This document shows positions 38,509 through 46,747 of a stretch of 64,000 bases of DNA, piece by piece. Every line of letters begins with the position of its first letter. Position 1 is the first letter of the stretch. The DNA lies in assembly GCF_024809855.1 (NCBI RefSeq), contig NZ_JANUEM010000002.1, forward strand, positions 434,001 through 498,000. The letters are read 5' to 3'. This DNA comes from Rheinheimera pacifica. Its GTDB lineage: Bacteria; Pseudomonadota; Gammaproteobacteria; Enterobacterales; Alteromonadaceae. Position numbers and translations under genes: made by a program. Under the pieces are notes generated by a model. The model made no database searches. It worked only from the letters and a program-made list of their open reading frames with translations, and was not told the origin of the DNA.

Positions 38509-41421
38509 TCAGTCGTGGCTGACAACAATAAGGCGGATGGCATCAAGTTTCAGCCGCGCTTTACTGATGTATCCGGCTAGCTGTTGTTGCTGTGCTGCCA
38601 GTGCATCAAGTTCATCCTGTCGTACTGACGGGTTATATTTACGCAGGGCACTGAGGCGTTGCTGTTGTTCGTTCAGTGCTTGCGCTGCACATTGTTGTGC
38701 GGCTTGCATAATATCGGCTAACTGTTGTTCTGCCATAGCAGAAGCATTGGCAATTAACGGATGAATTAAGTTTTGTAGCGCACCTGCCAGCTTGCTGCCG
38801 GTCTGGCGGCCAACAGGTTTTAACTGCTTATTTAATTGCTCAAAGCTGACTTTAGCCGACAGGTTGTTGGCGTTTTTATCCAGCAGTAAACGTAATGGTG
38901 TTGCCGGTAAATAGCGGTTTAGTTGCAATGCGACAGGGGCACTGGCTTCAGCAATAAAGATAAACTCCAGCAAATAGCTACCAACCGGCAGAGCTTTATT
39001 CGCCAGTATTGCCACTGAGCTGCTGCCATGTGTTTCGGTAGTCAGAATGTCCAGCGTACCGCGTACCATCGGGTGATCCCAGCTTAGTAACTGGATATCT
39101 TCTTCTGCCAGTGCTGTTGCGCGGTCAAAGGTCACGGTAATGCCGTCATCATTTAACATCGGGTAGCTGGCGCAGTGCATATGCTCGGACTGGGTCAGAA
39201 TAATACTGGTGTCGCTGCGGTCTTCCTGGTTAATACCCAGCATGTCCCAGGCTTTAAACATCAGCATGGGCAGGGCGGTGTCGTTGTCCTGCGCCTCCAG
39301 CTCTGCCACCAGTGTTTTGGCTGCCGCACCACCACCGGAGTTTATTTCCAGCAGTTGATCGCGGCCTTGTTCCAGCTGTTGTTTTAACTGTTGATTAAAC
39401 TGGCTGGTTTGAGCAATAAGCTGTTGCAGGGCATTATCATCAGCATCTTGTGCTGCCAGCAGCGGTTGCAGCTGTGATGCGAATTGTTCAAATACGGTGC
39501 GGCCGGTTTGGCAGGTATGCTCCAGCGCGTTTAGCCCCTGCTGATACCAATCGAGCAGTACCTGCTGAGCCTGGCCGGTAAAATACGGCAGGTGGATCTG
39601 AATATCTTCACGCTGGCCGATACGGTCCAGACGGCCAATGCGCTGTTCCAGCAAGTCCGGGTTGAGTGGCAAATCAAATAACACCAGATGATGGGCAAAC
39701 TGGAAGTTACGGCCTTCGCTGCCAATTTCTGAGCACAGCAGCAACTGGGCGCTGTACTCTTCCTGGGCAAAGTAAGCTGCTGCTTTGTCACGCTCGAGTA
39801 TGCTCATGCCCTCATGAAATACAGCAGCGCGGATGCCTTCACGCACCCGCACGGCTTCTTCCAGTGCAATAGCGGTTTGTGGCCGGGCACAGATCAGTAA
39901 AAATTTATCGTGTTTATGTTGTTTCAGCAATTGCAGCAGTTGCTCTACTCTGGGATCAAACTGCCACCAGTTACTTTGGGCATCTAACTGCTGAAAGACT
40001 TGCTCGGGAAACAGGTTCGCACTAATACGCTCAGCTTCTGTCAACGCCGGGTTCAGGCTGAAATGCACTTTCAGTGCATTTTGATATTGCTCTGGCAGGC
40101 TAAGCGGGTAGAGCCGGGCCTGGCGCTTAGGGAAACCTTTAACACTGGCGCGGCTGTTACGGAATAAAATGCGGCCGGTACCGTGGCGGTCCAGTAACTG
40201 GGCCAGTAATTGCTGGCGCGCTGCGTTTTGTTGGTCTGTATCACTGCTGGTATCGGTGAGCGAGGCCAGTTGAGCCGCAATATCGCTTTCATTCAGCCCC
40301 TGCTGCAGTGCCTGGGCTTCACTCTGGCTCAGGCTGCGCTGCGCTAACAGTGGTTTGGCGACAGCGGCAATATGCTGATAGCTTTGCTCTTCCTGTAAAA
40401 ACGCGCTGTAGCTGTGAAAACGTGCCGGGTCGAGTAATTTTAGCCGGGCAAAGTGGCTTTCATGGCCCAGCTGATCCGGGGTGGCGGTAAGCAGAATTAA
40501 GCCTGCGGTATTGGCAGCCAGTTCGCTGACACGCTGATACTCTTCGCTTGGCGTCTGTTCATGCCATTGCAGGTGGTGAGCTTCGTCCACCACTAATAAA
40601 CCCCATTGGCTTTGTGTGGCTAACTGATGCCAGCGTGGCTGGTTTTTCAGAAATGCCAGGCTGCATAGTACCAGTTGTTCTGTATCAAATGGGTTAGGAT
40701 TATCCAGTAGTGATTGCTCGCAGCGTTCCTGATCAAATACTGCAAAGTGCAGATTAAAGCGGCGCAGCATCTCAACCAGCCACTGATGTTGCAACGAGTC
40801 GGGCACCACTATCATGACCCGGCTGGCTAAACCACTGATAATTTGCTGATGAATAATAAAACCGGCTTCAATGGTTTTACCCAGGCCCACTTCGTCGGCC
40901 AGCAATACCCGTGGTGCATGGCGCTGAGCCACTTCGTTGGCAATATGTAACTGATGGGCAATTAAGCTGACTCGCGGGCCGGATAAGCCACGTAGCGGGT
41001 TCTTTTGTTGTAAATGCAGCTGTTGCCAGGCCTGATAACGCAGAGTAAACCAGTCGAAACGGTCTATCTGGCCGGCGAACAGGCGGTCTTGCGGCTGGTT
41101 AAAGCTGATAAAGTGATCCAGAAAAGTTTCACGCAGCTCGGTGTAGCTGCCATCATCCAGCCTGCTGCCGCAATATACCAGAATGTCATGCTGCGTTTTG
41201 ATAGCACTGATTTGCAGTTTAAACCCGTCTGCGCTTGCTACTTCGTCACCGATATTAAATTGTACCCGGGTTAATGGCGCTTCGGCCTGGGCGTAAAGCC
41301 GGGTTTCTCCGCTGGCAGGGAACAGCAATGTGACATTGCGGCCTTCCAGCGCAACTATGGTGCCTAAACCTAAATCGGATTCTGTATCACTAATCCAGCG
41401 TTGTCCCAGAGCAAACTTCAT
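38509..41421 (-). CDS. rapA: RapA (HepA), RNA polymerase-associated ATPase
   Basis: SWI2/SNF2-family ATPase that recycles RNA polymerase. The 970-residue protein has N-terminal Tudor-like domains, helicase motif I ADEVGLGKTIEAGFI (about residues 170-184), motif II DEAHH, the C-terminal helicase lobe with FDLPLNPDLLEQRIGRLDRIGQ, and RapA-specific C-terminal domains. The length matches the family. Followed by rluA. Confidence 0.96.
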   Translation of the reverse strand: MKFALGQRWISDTESDLGLGTIVALEGRNVTLLFPASGETRLYAQAEAPLTRVQFNIGDEVASADGFKLQISAIKTQHDILVYCGSRLDDGSYTELRETFLDHFISFNQPQDRLFAGQIDRFDWFTLRYQAWQQLHLQQKNPLRGLSGPRVSLIAHQLHIANEVAQRHAPRVLLADEVGLGKTIEAGFIIHQQIISGLASRVMIVVPDSLQHQWLVEMLRRFNLHFAVFDQERCEQSLLDNPNPFDTEQLVLCSLAFLKNQPRWHQLATQSQWGLLVVDEAHHLQWHEQTPSEEYQRVSELAANTAGLILLTATPDQLGHESHFARLKLLDPARFHSYSAFLQEEQSYQHIAAVAKPLLAQRSLSQSEAQALQQGLNESDIAAQLASLTDTSSDTDQQNAARQQLLAQLLDRHGTGRILFRNSRASVKGFPKRQARLYPLSLPEQYQNALKVHFSLNPALTEAERISANLFPEQVFQQLDAQSNWWQFDPRVEQLLQLLKQHKHDKFLLICARPQTAIALEEAVRVREGIRAAVFHEGMSILERDKAAAYFAQEEYSAQLLLCSEIGSEGRNFQFAHHLVLFDLPLNPDLLEQRIGRLDRIGQREDIQIHLPYFTGQAQQVLLDWYQQGLNALEHTCQTGRTVFEQFASQLQPLLAAQDADDNALQQLIAQTSQFNQQLKQQLEQGRDQLLEINSGGGAAAKTLVAELEAQDNDTALPMLMFKAWDMLGINQEDRSDTSIILTQSEHMHCASYPMLNDDGITVTFDRATALAEEDIQLLSWDHPMVRGTLDILTTETHGSSSVAILANKALPVGSYLLEFIFIAEASAPVALQLNRYLPATPLRLLLDKNANNLSAKVSFEQLNKQLKPVGRQTGSKLAGALQNLIHPLIANASAMAEQQLADIMQAAQQCAAQALNEQQQRLSALRKYNPSVRQDELDALAAQQQQLAGYISKARLKLDAIRLIVVSHD

Positions 41422-41619
41422 CTTGTACCCTATCAGCTAAAACGGGGGCGCTATGGTACTAGGAATCATGTTTTGCTGCATCTGTATTTGCATTAAATAG
41501 TGCAGAGTATTTTGTCATCTGTTTGACATACCACAACAGCACAGTATGAGTGGTTGAAGTTACGTTAAATTTTTACATAAGCTGAGGCAAAGTTTATCAG
41601 TTGCACTATGCTTGTTTTA

Positions 41620-41643
41620 TGACACGGGTAAAGGCCCGTGTCA
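41620..41643 (+). promoter_or_regulatory. Hairpin directly upstream of the phoH-family ribosome-binding site
   Basis: TGACACGGG (41620-41628) is perfectly complementary to CCCGTGTCA (41635-41643) with a six-base loop. It ends six bases before the GAGGAG site of the PhoH-family gene. No T-run follows, so it is more likely a leader structure than a terminator. The rest of the 41422-41661 gap shows no other clear element. Confidence 0.5.
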
Positions 41644-41661
41644 GGCGAAGAGGAGCCCCGT

Positions 41662-43053
41662 ATGGCGCGAAGAAAAAGTAAAGATAAGAAAATCTACGTT
41701 TTAGACACCAATATTCTGCTACACGAACCTTTTGCCTTCCTTAATTTCCAAGAACATGATGTTGTAATACCGATGACGGTACTGGAAGAGCTCGATCATA
41801 TAAAAGATCGCAACAAAGATGTCAGCCGTGATGCCAGGGTTGCCATTCGGGCCCTGGAGGATGTACTAAAAGATGCGTCACCGGATCAGATGTTGCAAGG
41901 TGTGGCAATGCCGCGCCAGGGCGAACAAAAGCAGGGCGGGCATTTGCTTATTGTTAATGATCATCATATTACGGATGAAATTCCCGGTTTGCCCGGCGGC
42001 GAGAATGACCACTTAATCATTAATACTGCACTTTATCTGCAACGGGAAAAAAGCCCGACGAAGGTTATTCTGGTTACCAAAGACATCAATATGCGGTTGA
42101 AGGCCAAAGGCGCCGGTTTAAAACTGGTAGAGGACTATCGTACCGACCAGCTGATTGACGATGTGCGCTTTTTATATAAAGGCTATTATAAATTCCCCGG
42201 AGATTTTTGGAGCCAGGTTGGTGAGTGCCGCACTGAAAATGAAGGCCGGGAAACCTATCATTATGTCAGCCGCAGTGTGTTACCCAATGCTTATCTTAAT
42301 GAATATCTGATTGATGAGGTTGAAGGTTTTGCTGGCAAGGTGGTAGCAATAACGGATAAAGAAATCCGTATTCTCGATTTTGGCTATGAACGCCTAATGC
42401 ACCGCCATGCCTGGGGGATTCATCCGAAGAATATCTATCAGGCGATGGCAATGCAGGCGCTGTTAGATCCGCAGATGGATTTAGTGATCCTGACCGGCCC
42501 GGCAGGCTGCGGTAAAACCTTAATTGCCCTGGCTGCAGCGCTGGAGCTGGTAATAGAAAAAGGTATGTATGACAAAGTTATTGTTACGCGCAATACGCCG
42601 GAAATTGCTGAGTCTATTGGGTTTTTACCCGGTACAGAGGAAGAAAAAATGGCACCCTGGCTGGCCGCTATTACAGATTCGCTGGAGGTGTTGCACAAAA
42701 CAGATGAGCATCCGCATGCCAGCGTCAATTACATTATGGAAAAGGCCAATATTCAGTTTAAGTCAGTTAACTTTATGCGTGGGCGCAGTATTCAGAATGC
42801 GATAGTTATTTTGGATGAGTGCCAGAATTTAAGCGCGGCGCAATTAAAAACCATAATTACCCGCTGTGGTGAGGGAACCAAGCTGATTTGCTCTGGTAAT
42901 TTGTCGCAAATTGACAGTAACTATTTAACGGCAGTAACGTCAGGTTTAACCTATATTGTTGAACGATTTAAAAACTTTGAGGGCAGTACCACTATTAACT
43001 TAAATGGTGTGGTACGTAGCCGCCTGGCATCTTTTGCGGAGGCTAATTTGTAA
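41662..43053 (+). CDS. PIN domain and PhoH-family ATPase (YlaK-like)
   Basis: 463-residue fusion of an N-terminal PIN nuclease-like domain (YVLDTNILLHEP at about residues 12-23, later acidic residues in LVTKDINMRLKAKGAG) and a C-terminal PhoH ATPase with Walker A GPAGCGKT and Walker B VILDECQN. Family members are proposed RNA-processing helicase/nucleases. The ATG at 41662, after GAGGAG, is preferred over a GTG eight codons upstream. It has its own terminator and is probably monocistronic. Confidence 0.9.
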   Translation: MARRKSKDKKIYVLDTNILLHEPFAFLNFQEHDVVIPMTVLEELDHIKDRNKDVSRDARVAIRALEDVLKDASPDQMLQGVAMPRQGEQKQGGHLLIVNDHHITDEIPGLPGGENDHLIINTALYLQREKSPTKVILVTKDINMRLKAKGAGLKLVEDYRTDQLIDDVRFLYKGYYKFPGDFWSQVGECRTENEGRETYHYVSRSVLPNAYLNEYLIDEVEGFAGKVVAITDKEIRILDFGYERLMHRHAWGIHPKNIYQAMAMQALLDPQMDLVILTGPAGCGKTLIALAAALELVIEKGMYDKVIVTRNTPEIAESIGFLPGTEEEKMAPWLAAITDSLEVLHKTDEHPHASVNYIMEKANIQFKSVNFMRGRSIQNAIVILDECQNLSAAQLKTIITRCGEGTKLICSGNLSQIDSNYLTAVTSGLTYIVERFKNFEGSTTINLNGVVRSRLASFAEANL

Positions 43054-43075
43054 GCCGGGTATCTTGTTTATAAAA

Positions 43076-43117
43076 AGCCTGGTTGACTAATGATATAGTT
43101 CAACTAGGCTTTTTTTG
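43076..43117 (+). terminator. Intrinsic terminator after the PhoH-family gene
   Basis: Arms 43076-43086 and 43100-43110 form an 11-bp stem with one G-U pair, followed by seven T residues. Confidence 0.85.
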
Positions 43118-43161
43118 TTCTTAATTACCTGAAAGTCCACTCGGATATGCAAAGGAGTTGC

Positions 43162-44232
43162 ATGAAAAACCCTGTATACATTGAATATAAACGCAGTAGC
43201 CTGCTTGGCGTGCTGCTGGTGCTTGCTTTGTCGCTATTGGGCGCAACCGTGCACTACCTGCTGACTATTGACAGTAAAGTAGTGCACAGTAAAAGCCAGT
43301 TAGATAATGCAGTTAAGCAACTGGACAGCACTTTGCTACCATTGATGGGGTTTGCGGAAGCATTGCGCCGTAATGCACAGATCAAACTACAGTTACCTGC
43401 GATACAAAACGATAATAGTTTGCCGGTGTTATCTGTGGTTACAGCCGATAGCGAACAGCTACCGTTGTATAGTGAAAATGCGGCGCTTAATCTGGAGTTG
43501 CAAATGTTGTTACGGTTGCAGCCATATTTTGAGCTGGCCGGCGAAACACAACCGCTTGTTAAAGGGCTGTATTATTTTTCTGAGCAGGGTTTTGCATACA
43601 ATGGTGCGGTTAAATGGCCGGATTATCTGACCGAGCAATTGTTAAAATGGCGGCATAATACCAAGCAAACGTTAAGCTTTGAGCGCGACTTAGTATTTTA
43701 TTCGCATTTTTCGCCACAGCAGGCTGCAATGATGGTGCCGCTGAGTTATCAGGATAAAAAGCTGGGCAGCTTTTTGTACATACTGGCAACCGACTCTTTG
43801 CTGGCACCGGTACACGGCCAGCACCCGCAGCTGGATTTTATGTTGTTGGATCAGTCTGGTGAGCTGGTGGGCGGTGCAGCTAATATCAAAAGGCCGCAGC
43901 GTGCCGATGAACATATGCTGCAAGTGCAGCGCTTAAGCAGTACGCCCTGGTCATTGGCGGTACTGGAGCATAAAACCAATGTGTTTGCTGCAGGGTTGCA
44001 AACTTTTTTCTGGCACTGGCTGGGGTATTTATTACTGCTGGGTACTCTGCTGATAGCATTGCAATGGCGTTACAGAAAACGCACCTTATCGCCGGTAAGC
44101 CGCTTGATTGTGCATATTGACCGGCTGGCTGCCGGCCAGCCACACGGTGTGCGGCATATTCCTCAGGGCTGGGCCGGAGTATTTGACAAGGTTTACCAGT
44201 TGGATGACAGAAAAAAACCGGATTCAGAGTAA
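43162..44232 (+). CDS. Membrane sensor-like protein without an output domain
   Basis: I do not recognise a named family. The 356-residue protein has an N-terminal membrane helix (SLLGVLLVLALSLLGATVHYLL), a periplasmic region of about 250 residues that ends like a Cache/PAS-type sensor (LDFMLLDQSGELVGGAANI...STPWSLAVLEHKTN), a second helix (WLGYLLLLGTLLIALQW) and only about 45 cytoplasmic residues resembling the start of a HAMP helix. This is the layout of the input half of a diguanylate cyclase or chemoreceptor. The ATG at 43162 (AAAGGAG before it) is preferred to one five codons upstream. It overlaps the convergent transglutaminase gene by nine bases. Confidence 0.7.
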   Translation: MKNPVYIEYKRSSLLGVLLVLALSLLGATVHYLLTIDSKVVHSKSQLDNAVKQLDSTLLPLMGFAEALRRNAQIKLQLPAIQNDNSLPVLSVVTADSEQLPLYSENAALNLELQMLLRLQPYFELAGETQPLVKGLYYFSEQGFAYNGAVKWPDYLTEQLLKWRHNTKQTLSFERDLVFYSHFSPQQAAMMVPLSYQDKKLGSFLYILATDSLLAPVHGQHPQLDFMLLDQSGELVGGAANIKRPQRADEHMLQVQRLSSTPWSLAVLEHKTNVFAAGLQTFFWHWLGYLLLLGTLLIALQWRYRKRTLSPVSRLIVHIDRLAAGQPHGVRHIPQGWAGVFDKVYQLDDRKKPDSE

Positions 44233-45147
44233 ACGGTAACCAAACTGGCCACTGCGGGTATACATAATATAACGTTGGCTTATCTGACCGGGGGGCAACA
44301 GCGCCGGGCCGGTAGGGTCGGCCAACAGATACTCTTTACCCTCAATGATCACTTTTTCGTCTGCGGCGCTGCCCGGTAATTGTACTGCCAGCATGGCATG
44401 CTGCGGCAGGTACACTATGGCCAGTTTTACATCAGGTAGCAGCATACGGATAAGCGCTGCAAGTAGTACTGTCTTGCTGTCGCAGTCGCCACGGTTTTCC
44501 TGCAACACTCTTAGTGGCGGGTTAAAAGTGCTGCCAGTGGAGTTTTGCCGGTCAGATAAATCCTGATAGGGCAGTTGCTGCAGCCAACTGCTGATATAGA
44601 CCAGCGTATCCCGTGCGGCGGTGTTCACCAGTTGATCGTGTAAGGCTGTGGCCACCGGCAACAGGTCATTCAGGCTGTCCTGCATCAGCCGCTGGTGGTC
44701 GGGTACAATAACAGGCCCGCTCCAGGGCAGGCTCAGTTGATAATAATAAGCCTGCTGCAGGTAGAACTGACTGCGTTCAGCCGTTAGCCGGGTTAATTCC
44801 TGTTGCAGTTGTGGTAGCTGAGTTTTATCAGCACTGACTATCTGATAACGCAAGGCATTGCTGTCTGGCTGGCGCTGCAAACGGGCGTTAGGGTACTTCG
44901 CCATATGCAGTTGCAGATCCCGCCATAAGTACTGCTGTAAAACGTTAGCCTGAAAACGGCGAAATTGACGGAAATGATTACTTAATGTCGTTTGTGCAAC
45001 GCTGAAGTTCAGCTGTTGTGGCTGCCCGGCCACACTGAAATTGTAGTGAAAATGTGTCTGGCCATCGTCTTGCTGCCGGGAAAAACGCAACGTATCTGCT
45101 GCCAGTAGTGGTGGCAGCAGTAAAAAAAACAGTAAGGTAAATTTCAT
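44224..45147 (-). CDS. Exported transglutaminase-like cysteine protein
   Basis: 307-residue exported protein (signal peptide about residues 1-16) with a C-terminal transglutaminase-like papain fold: Cys in NRGDCDSKTVLLAALIR, His in LPQHAMLAVQLP and Asp in YLLADPTGPALLPPG make a plausible catalytic triad. The N-terminal half is helical and unrecognised. Activity could be protease or transglutaminase. It starts directly after the stop of the GlyGly-CTERM protein gene (TGAATG junction), so the two are translationally coupled. Confidence 0.75.
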   Translation of the reverse strand: MKFTLLFFLLLPPLLAADTLRFSRQQDDGQTHFHYNFSVAGQPQQLNFSVAQTTLSNHFRQFRRFQANVLQQYLWRDLQLHMAKYPNARLQRQPDSNALRYQIVSADKTQLPQLQQELTRLTAERSQFYLQQAYYYQLSLPWSGPVIVPDHQRLMQDSLNDLLPVATALHDQLVNTAARDTLVYISSWLQQLPYQDLSDRQNSTGSTFNPPLRVLQENRGDCDSKTVLLAALIRMLLPDVKLAIVYLPQHAMLAVQLPGSAADEKVIIEGKEYLLADPTGPALLPPGQISQRYIMYTRSGQFGYRLL

Positions 45148-45804
45148 TCAGCTCCGGTGACGTAATGCCCGATAACGTTGCCCAGACAACAAGCATAATA
45201 CCAGTAACAGCAAGATACCAGTGGCTCCGCCCGATGCTTCAACCGTTACGCTGCTGCGAATGTAGCTGTCTCTGTTGTAATCCTCCAGTGGAATATAATC
45301 AAGGTTGGCATCATCAAAGCCGGATATCTCTGCCAGCAGGTAGCCGGTTGCGGCGTCAAACAGCCTTATCGTCAGCAGATAGTCGTCCGGTGCAAAGCGG
45401 CTTTCCAGCACCGTATCAATTGCCAGCCAGTCATCGGGGCTTTGTCTGTATAATTCAAATACACTGCTGGTGTAATATACCCGCTCGTCGCCGTAGGTTG
45501 GCAGCAGCGTAAATTCAGCAAATACCTGCTGATAGGGTAATGACGTATCGGCATCAAGTTCAACTTCCAGTCGGTGGTAATAACCGTTAGCGTTAAGATC
45601 GCCGCTGATAAACACATCAACGCTATGAAACCAGACATGGCTCTGATAAGCCTGAGTGGTTACTTTGCTATCTTTTACGCTTTTTAACAGTGGTTTATGT
45701 TCACTGCGCCGCTCGGTAGTACGGCTATCGGTTGTATTGGCAATTGCTGGCACAGCAAGCCATAACAGCAGGCAACTTAACAGGCTAAAGCTGATATTTT
45801 TCAT
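45148..45804 (-). CDS. Choice-of-anchor H family protein with GlyGly-CTERM tail
   Basis: 218-residue exported protein: signal peptide (about residues 1-22, ending AIANT), a beta-rich domain with TTQAYQSHVWFHSVDVFISGDLNANGYYHRLEVELDADT and LEDYNRDSYIRSSVTVEASGG, and a C-terminal Gly-Gly plus hydrophobic helix plus Arg-rich end. That tail is the GlyGly-CTERM sorting signal processed by rhombosortase on the type II secretion route. The body matches the choice-of-anchor H family of Alteromonadales. No rhombosortase is in the window. Upstream partner of the transglutaminase gene. Confidence 0.8.
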   Translation of the reverse strand: MKNISFSLLSCLLLWLAVPAIANTTDSRTTERRSEHKPLLKSVKDSKVTTQAYQSHVWFHSVDVFISGDLNANGYYHRLEVELDADTSLPYQQVFAEFTLLPTYGDERVYYTSSVFELYRQSPDDWLAIDTVLESRFAPDDYLLTIRLFDAATGYLLAEISGFDDANLDYIPLEDYNRDSYIRSSVTVEASGGATGILLLLVLCLLSGQRYRALRHRS

Positions 45805-45889
45805 AACGGTATCTCCTTATGCTTTGTTACTATTACAGGCTGGCGGGATGAATTTTGGCTGAACTTCAACGTAAAGGATGTGTAAAGCA

Positions 45890-46735
45890 ATGAGACTGGT
45901 TCGTACTGTAGTGGCACAGGGCAGCATAAATGCGATTGACTTGCTTAGCCTGCACGTGCCTGAGCTGTCAAAAGGCCGGTTGAAAGACGCGATGAGTAAA
46001 GGCGCTGTGCTGCTAAGCGGCAAACCGCAAAAGCGGCTGCGTCGTGCGCAAACAGCTTTGCAAGCGGGGCAGCAGCTACAACTGCACTATGATGATGACT
46101 TATTGCAGCGCAGTTGTGAGCCGGCACAGCTGATAAGTGATCAGCAGCAGTACAGCTTGTGGTTTAAACCGCCAGCTATGTTATCGCAGGGCAACGAGTG
46201 GGGCGATCATTTGTCATTGCTGCGTGCGGTTGAGCAGCATTTTGCGGCAAAACGTCAGGTGTTTTTACTGCACCGGCTGGACCGTGAAGCCAGTGGTGTG
46301 GTTATTGTTGCTCACAGTAAACATGCGGCAGCAGCATTTAGCAAGCTGATTGCCGGGCATAAGATCAGCAAGCAATATGTTATCCGGGTTATGGGGCAAT
46401 TATCCGATAGCTTATTGCAGCAGGGTGAAATTAGTTTGCCGCTGGATGACAAAGCCTGCCTTACCCGTTTTAAACTGTTGCAGTTTGATACAGCAACGCA
46501 ACAAAGCTGGTTGGAAGTTGATCTTATCAGTGGCCGTAAGCATCAGATCCGGCGGCATTTTGCCGCAGTTGGCCACCCGGTAATGGGCGACCCGCAATAC
46601 GGCCAGGGCAATAAAGATAGCACCGGGCTGGCGTTACAGGCCGTTAAGCTTAGTTTTAGCTGCCCGCTGCGGCATAAAAACCAGAGTTTCAGTGTGCCGC
46701 CACAACTCAGGCTATACGGCGCCAACCGGGAATAA
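45890..46735 (+). CDS. RluA-family pseudouridine synthase
   Basis: 281-residue RNA pseudouridine synthase with an S4-like N-terminal region (about 1-70, LSKGRLKDAMSKGAVLLSG) and the catalytic HRLDREASG motif (about residue 130), followed by SGRKHQIRRHFAAVGHPVMGDPQYG. The S4 domain and motif place it near RluC/RluD-type enzymes, but the RNA target cannot be told from sequence. The ATG at 45890 is preferred to one four codons upstream, which overlaps the AAGGA site. Confidence 0.85.
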   Translation: MRLVRTVVAQGSINAIDLLSLHVPELSKGRLKDAMSKGAVLLSGKPQKRLRRAQTALQAGQQLQLHYDDDLLQRSCEPAQLISDQQQYSLWFKPPAMLSQGNEWGDHLSLLRAVEQHFAAKRQVFLLHRLDREASGVVIVAHSKHAAAAFSKLIAGHKISKQYVIRVMGQLSDSLLQQGEISLPLDDKACLTRFKLLQFDTATQQSWLEVDLISGRKHQIRRHFAAVGHPVMGDPQYGQGNKDSTGLALQAVKLSFSCPLRHKNQSFSVPPQLRLYGANRE

Positions 46736-46747
46736 GCGGTGAGCTGT

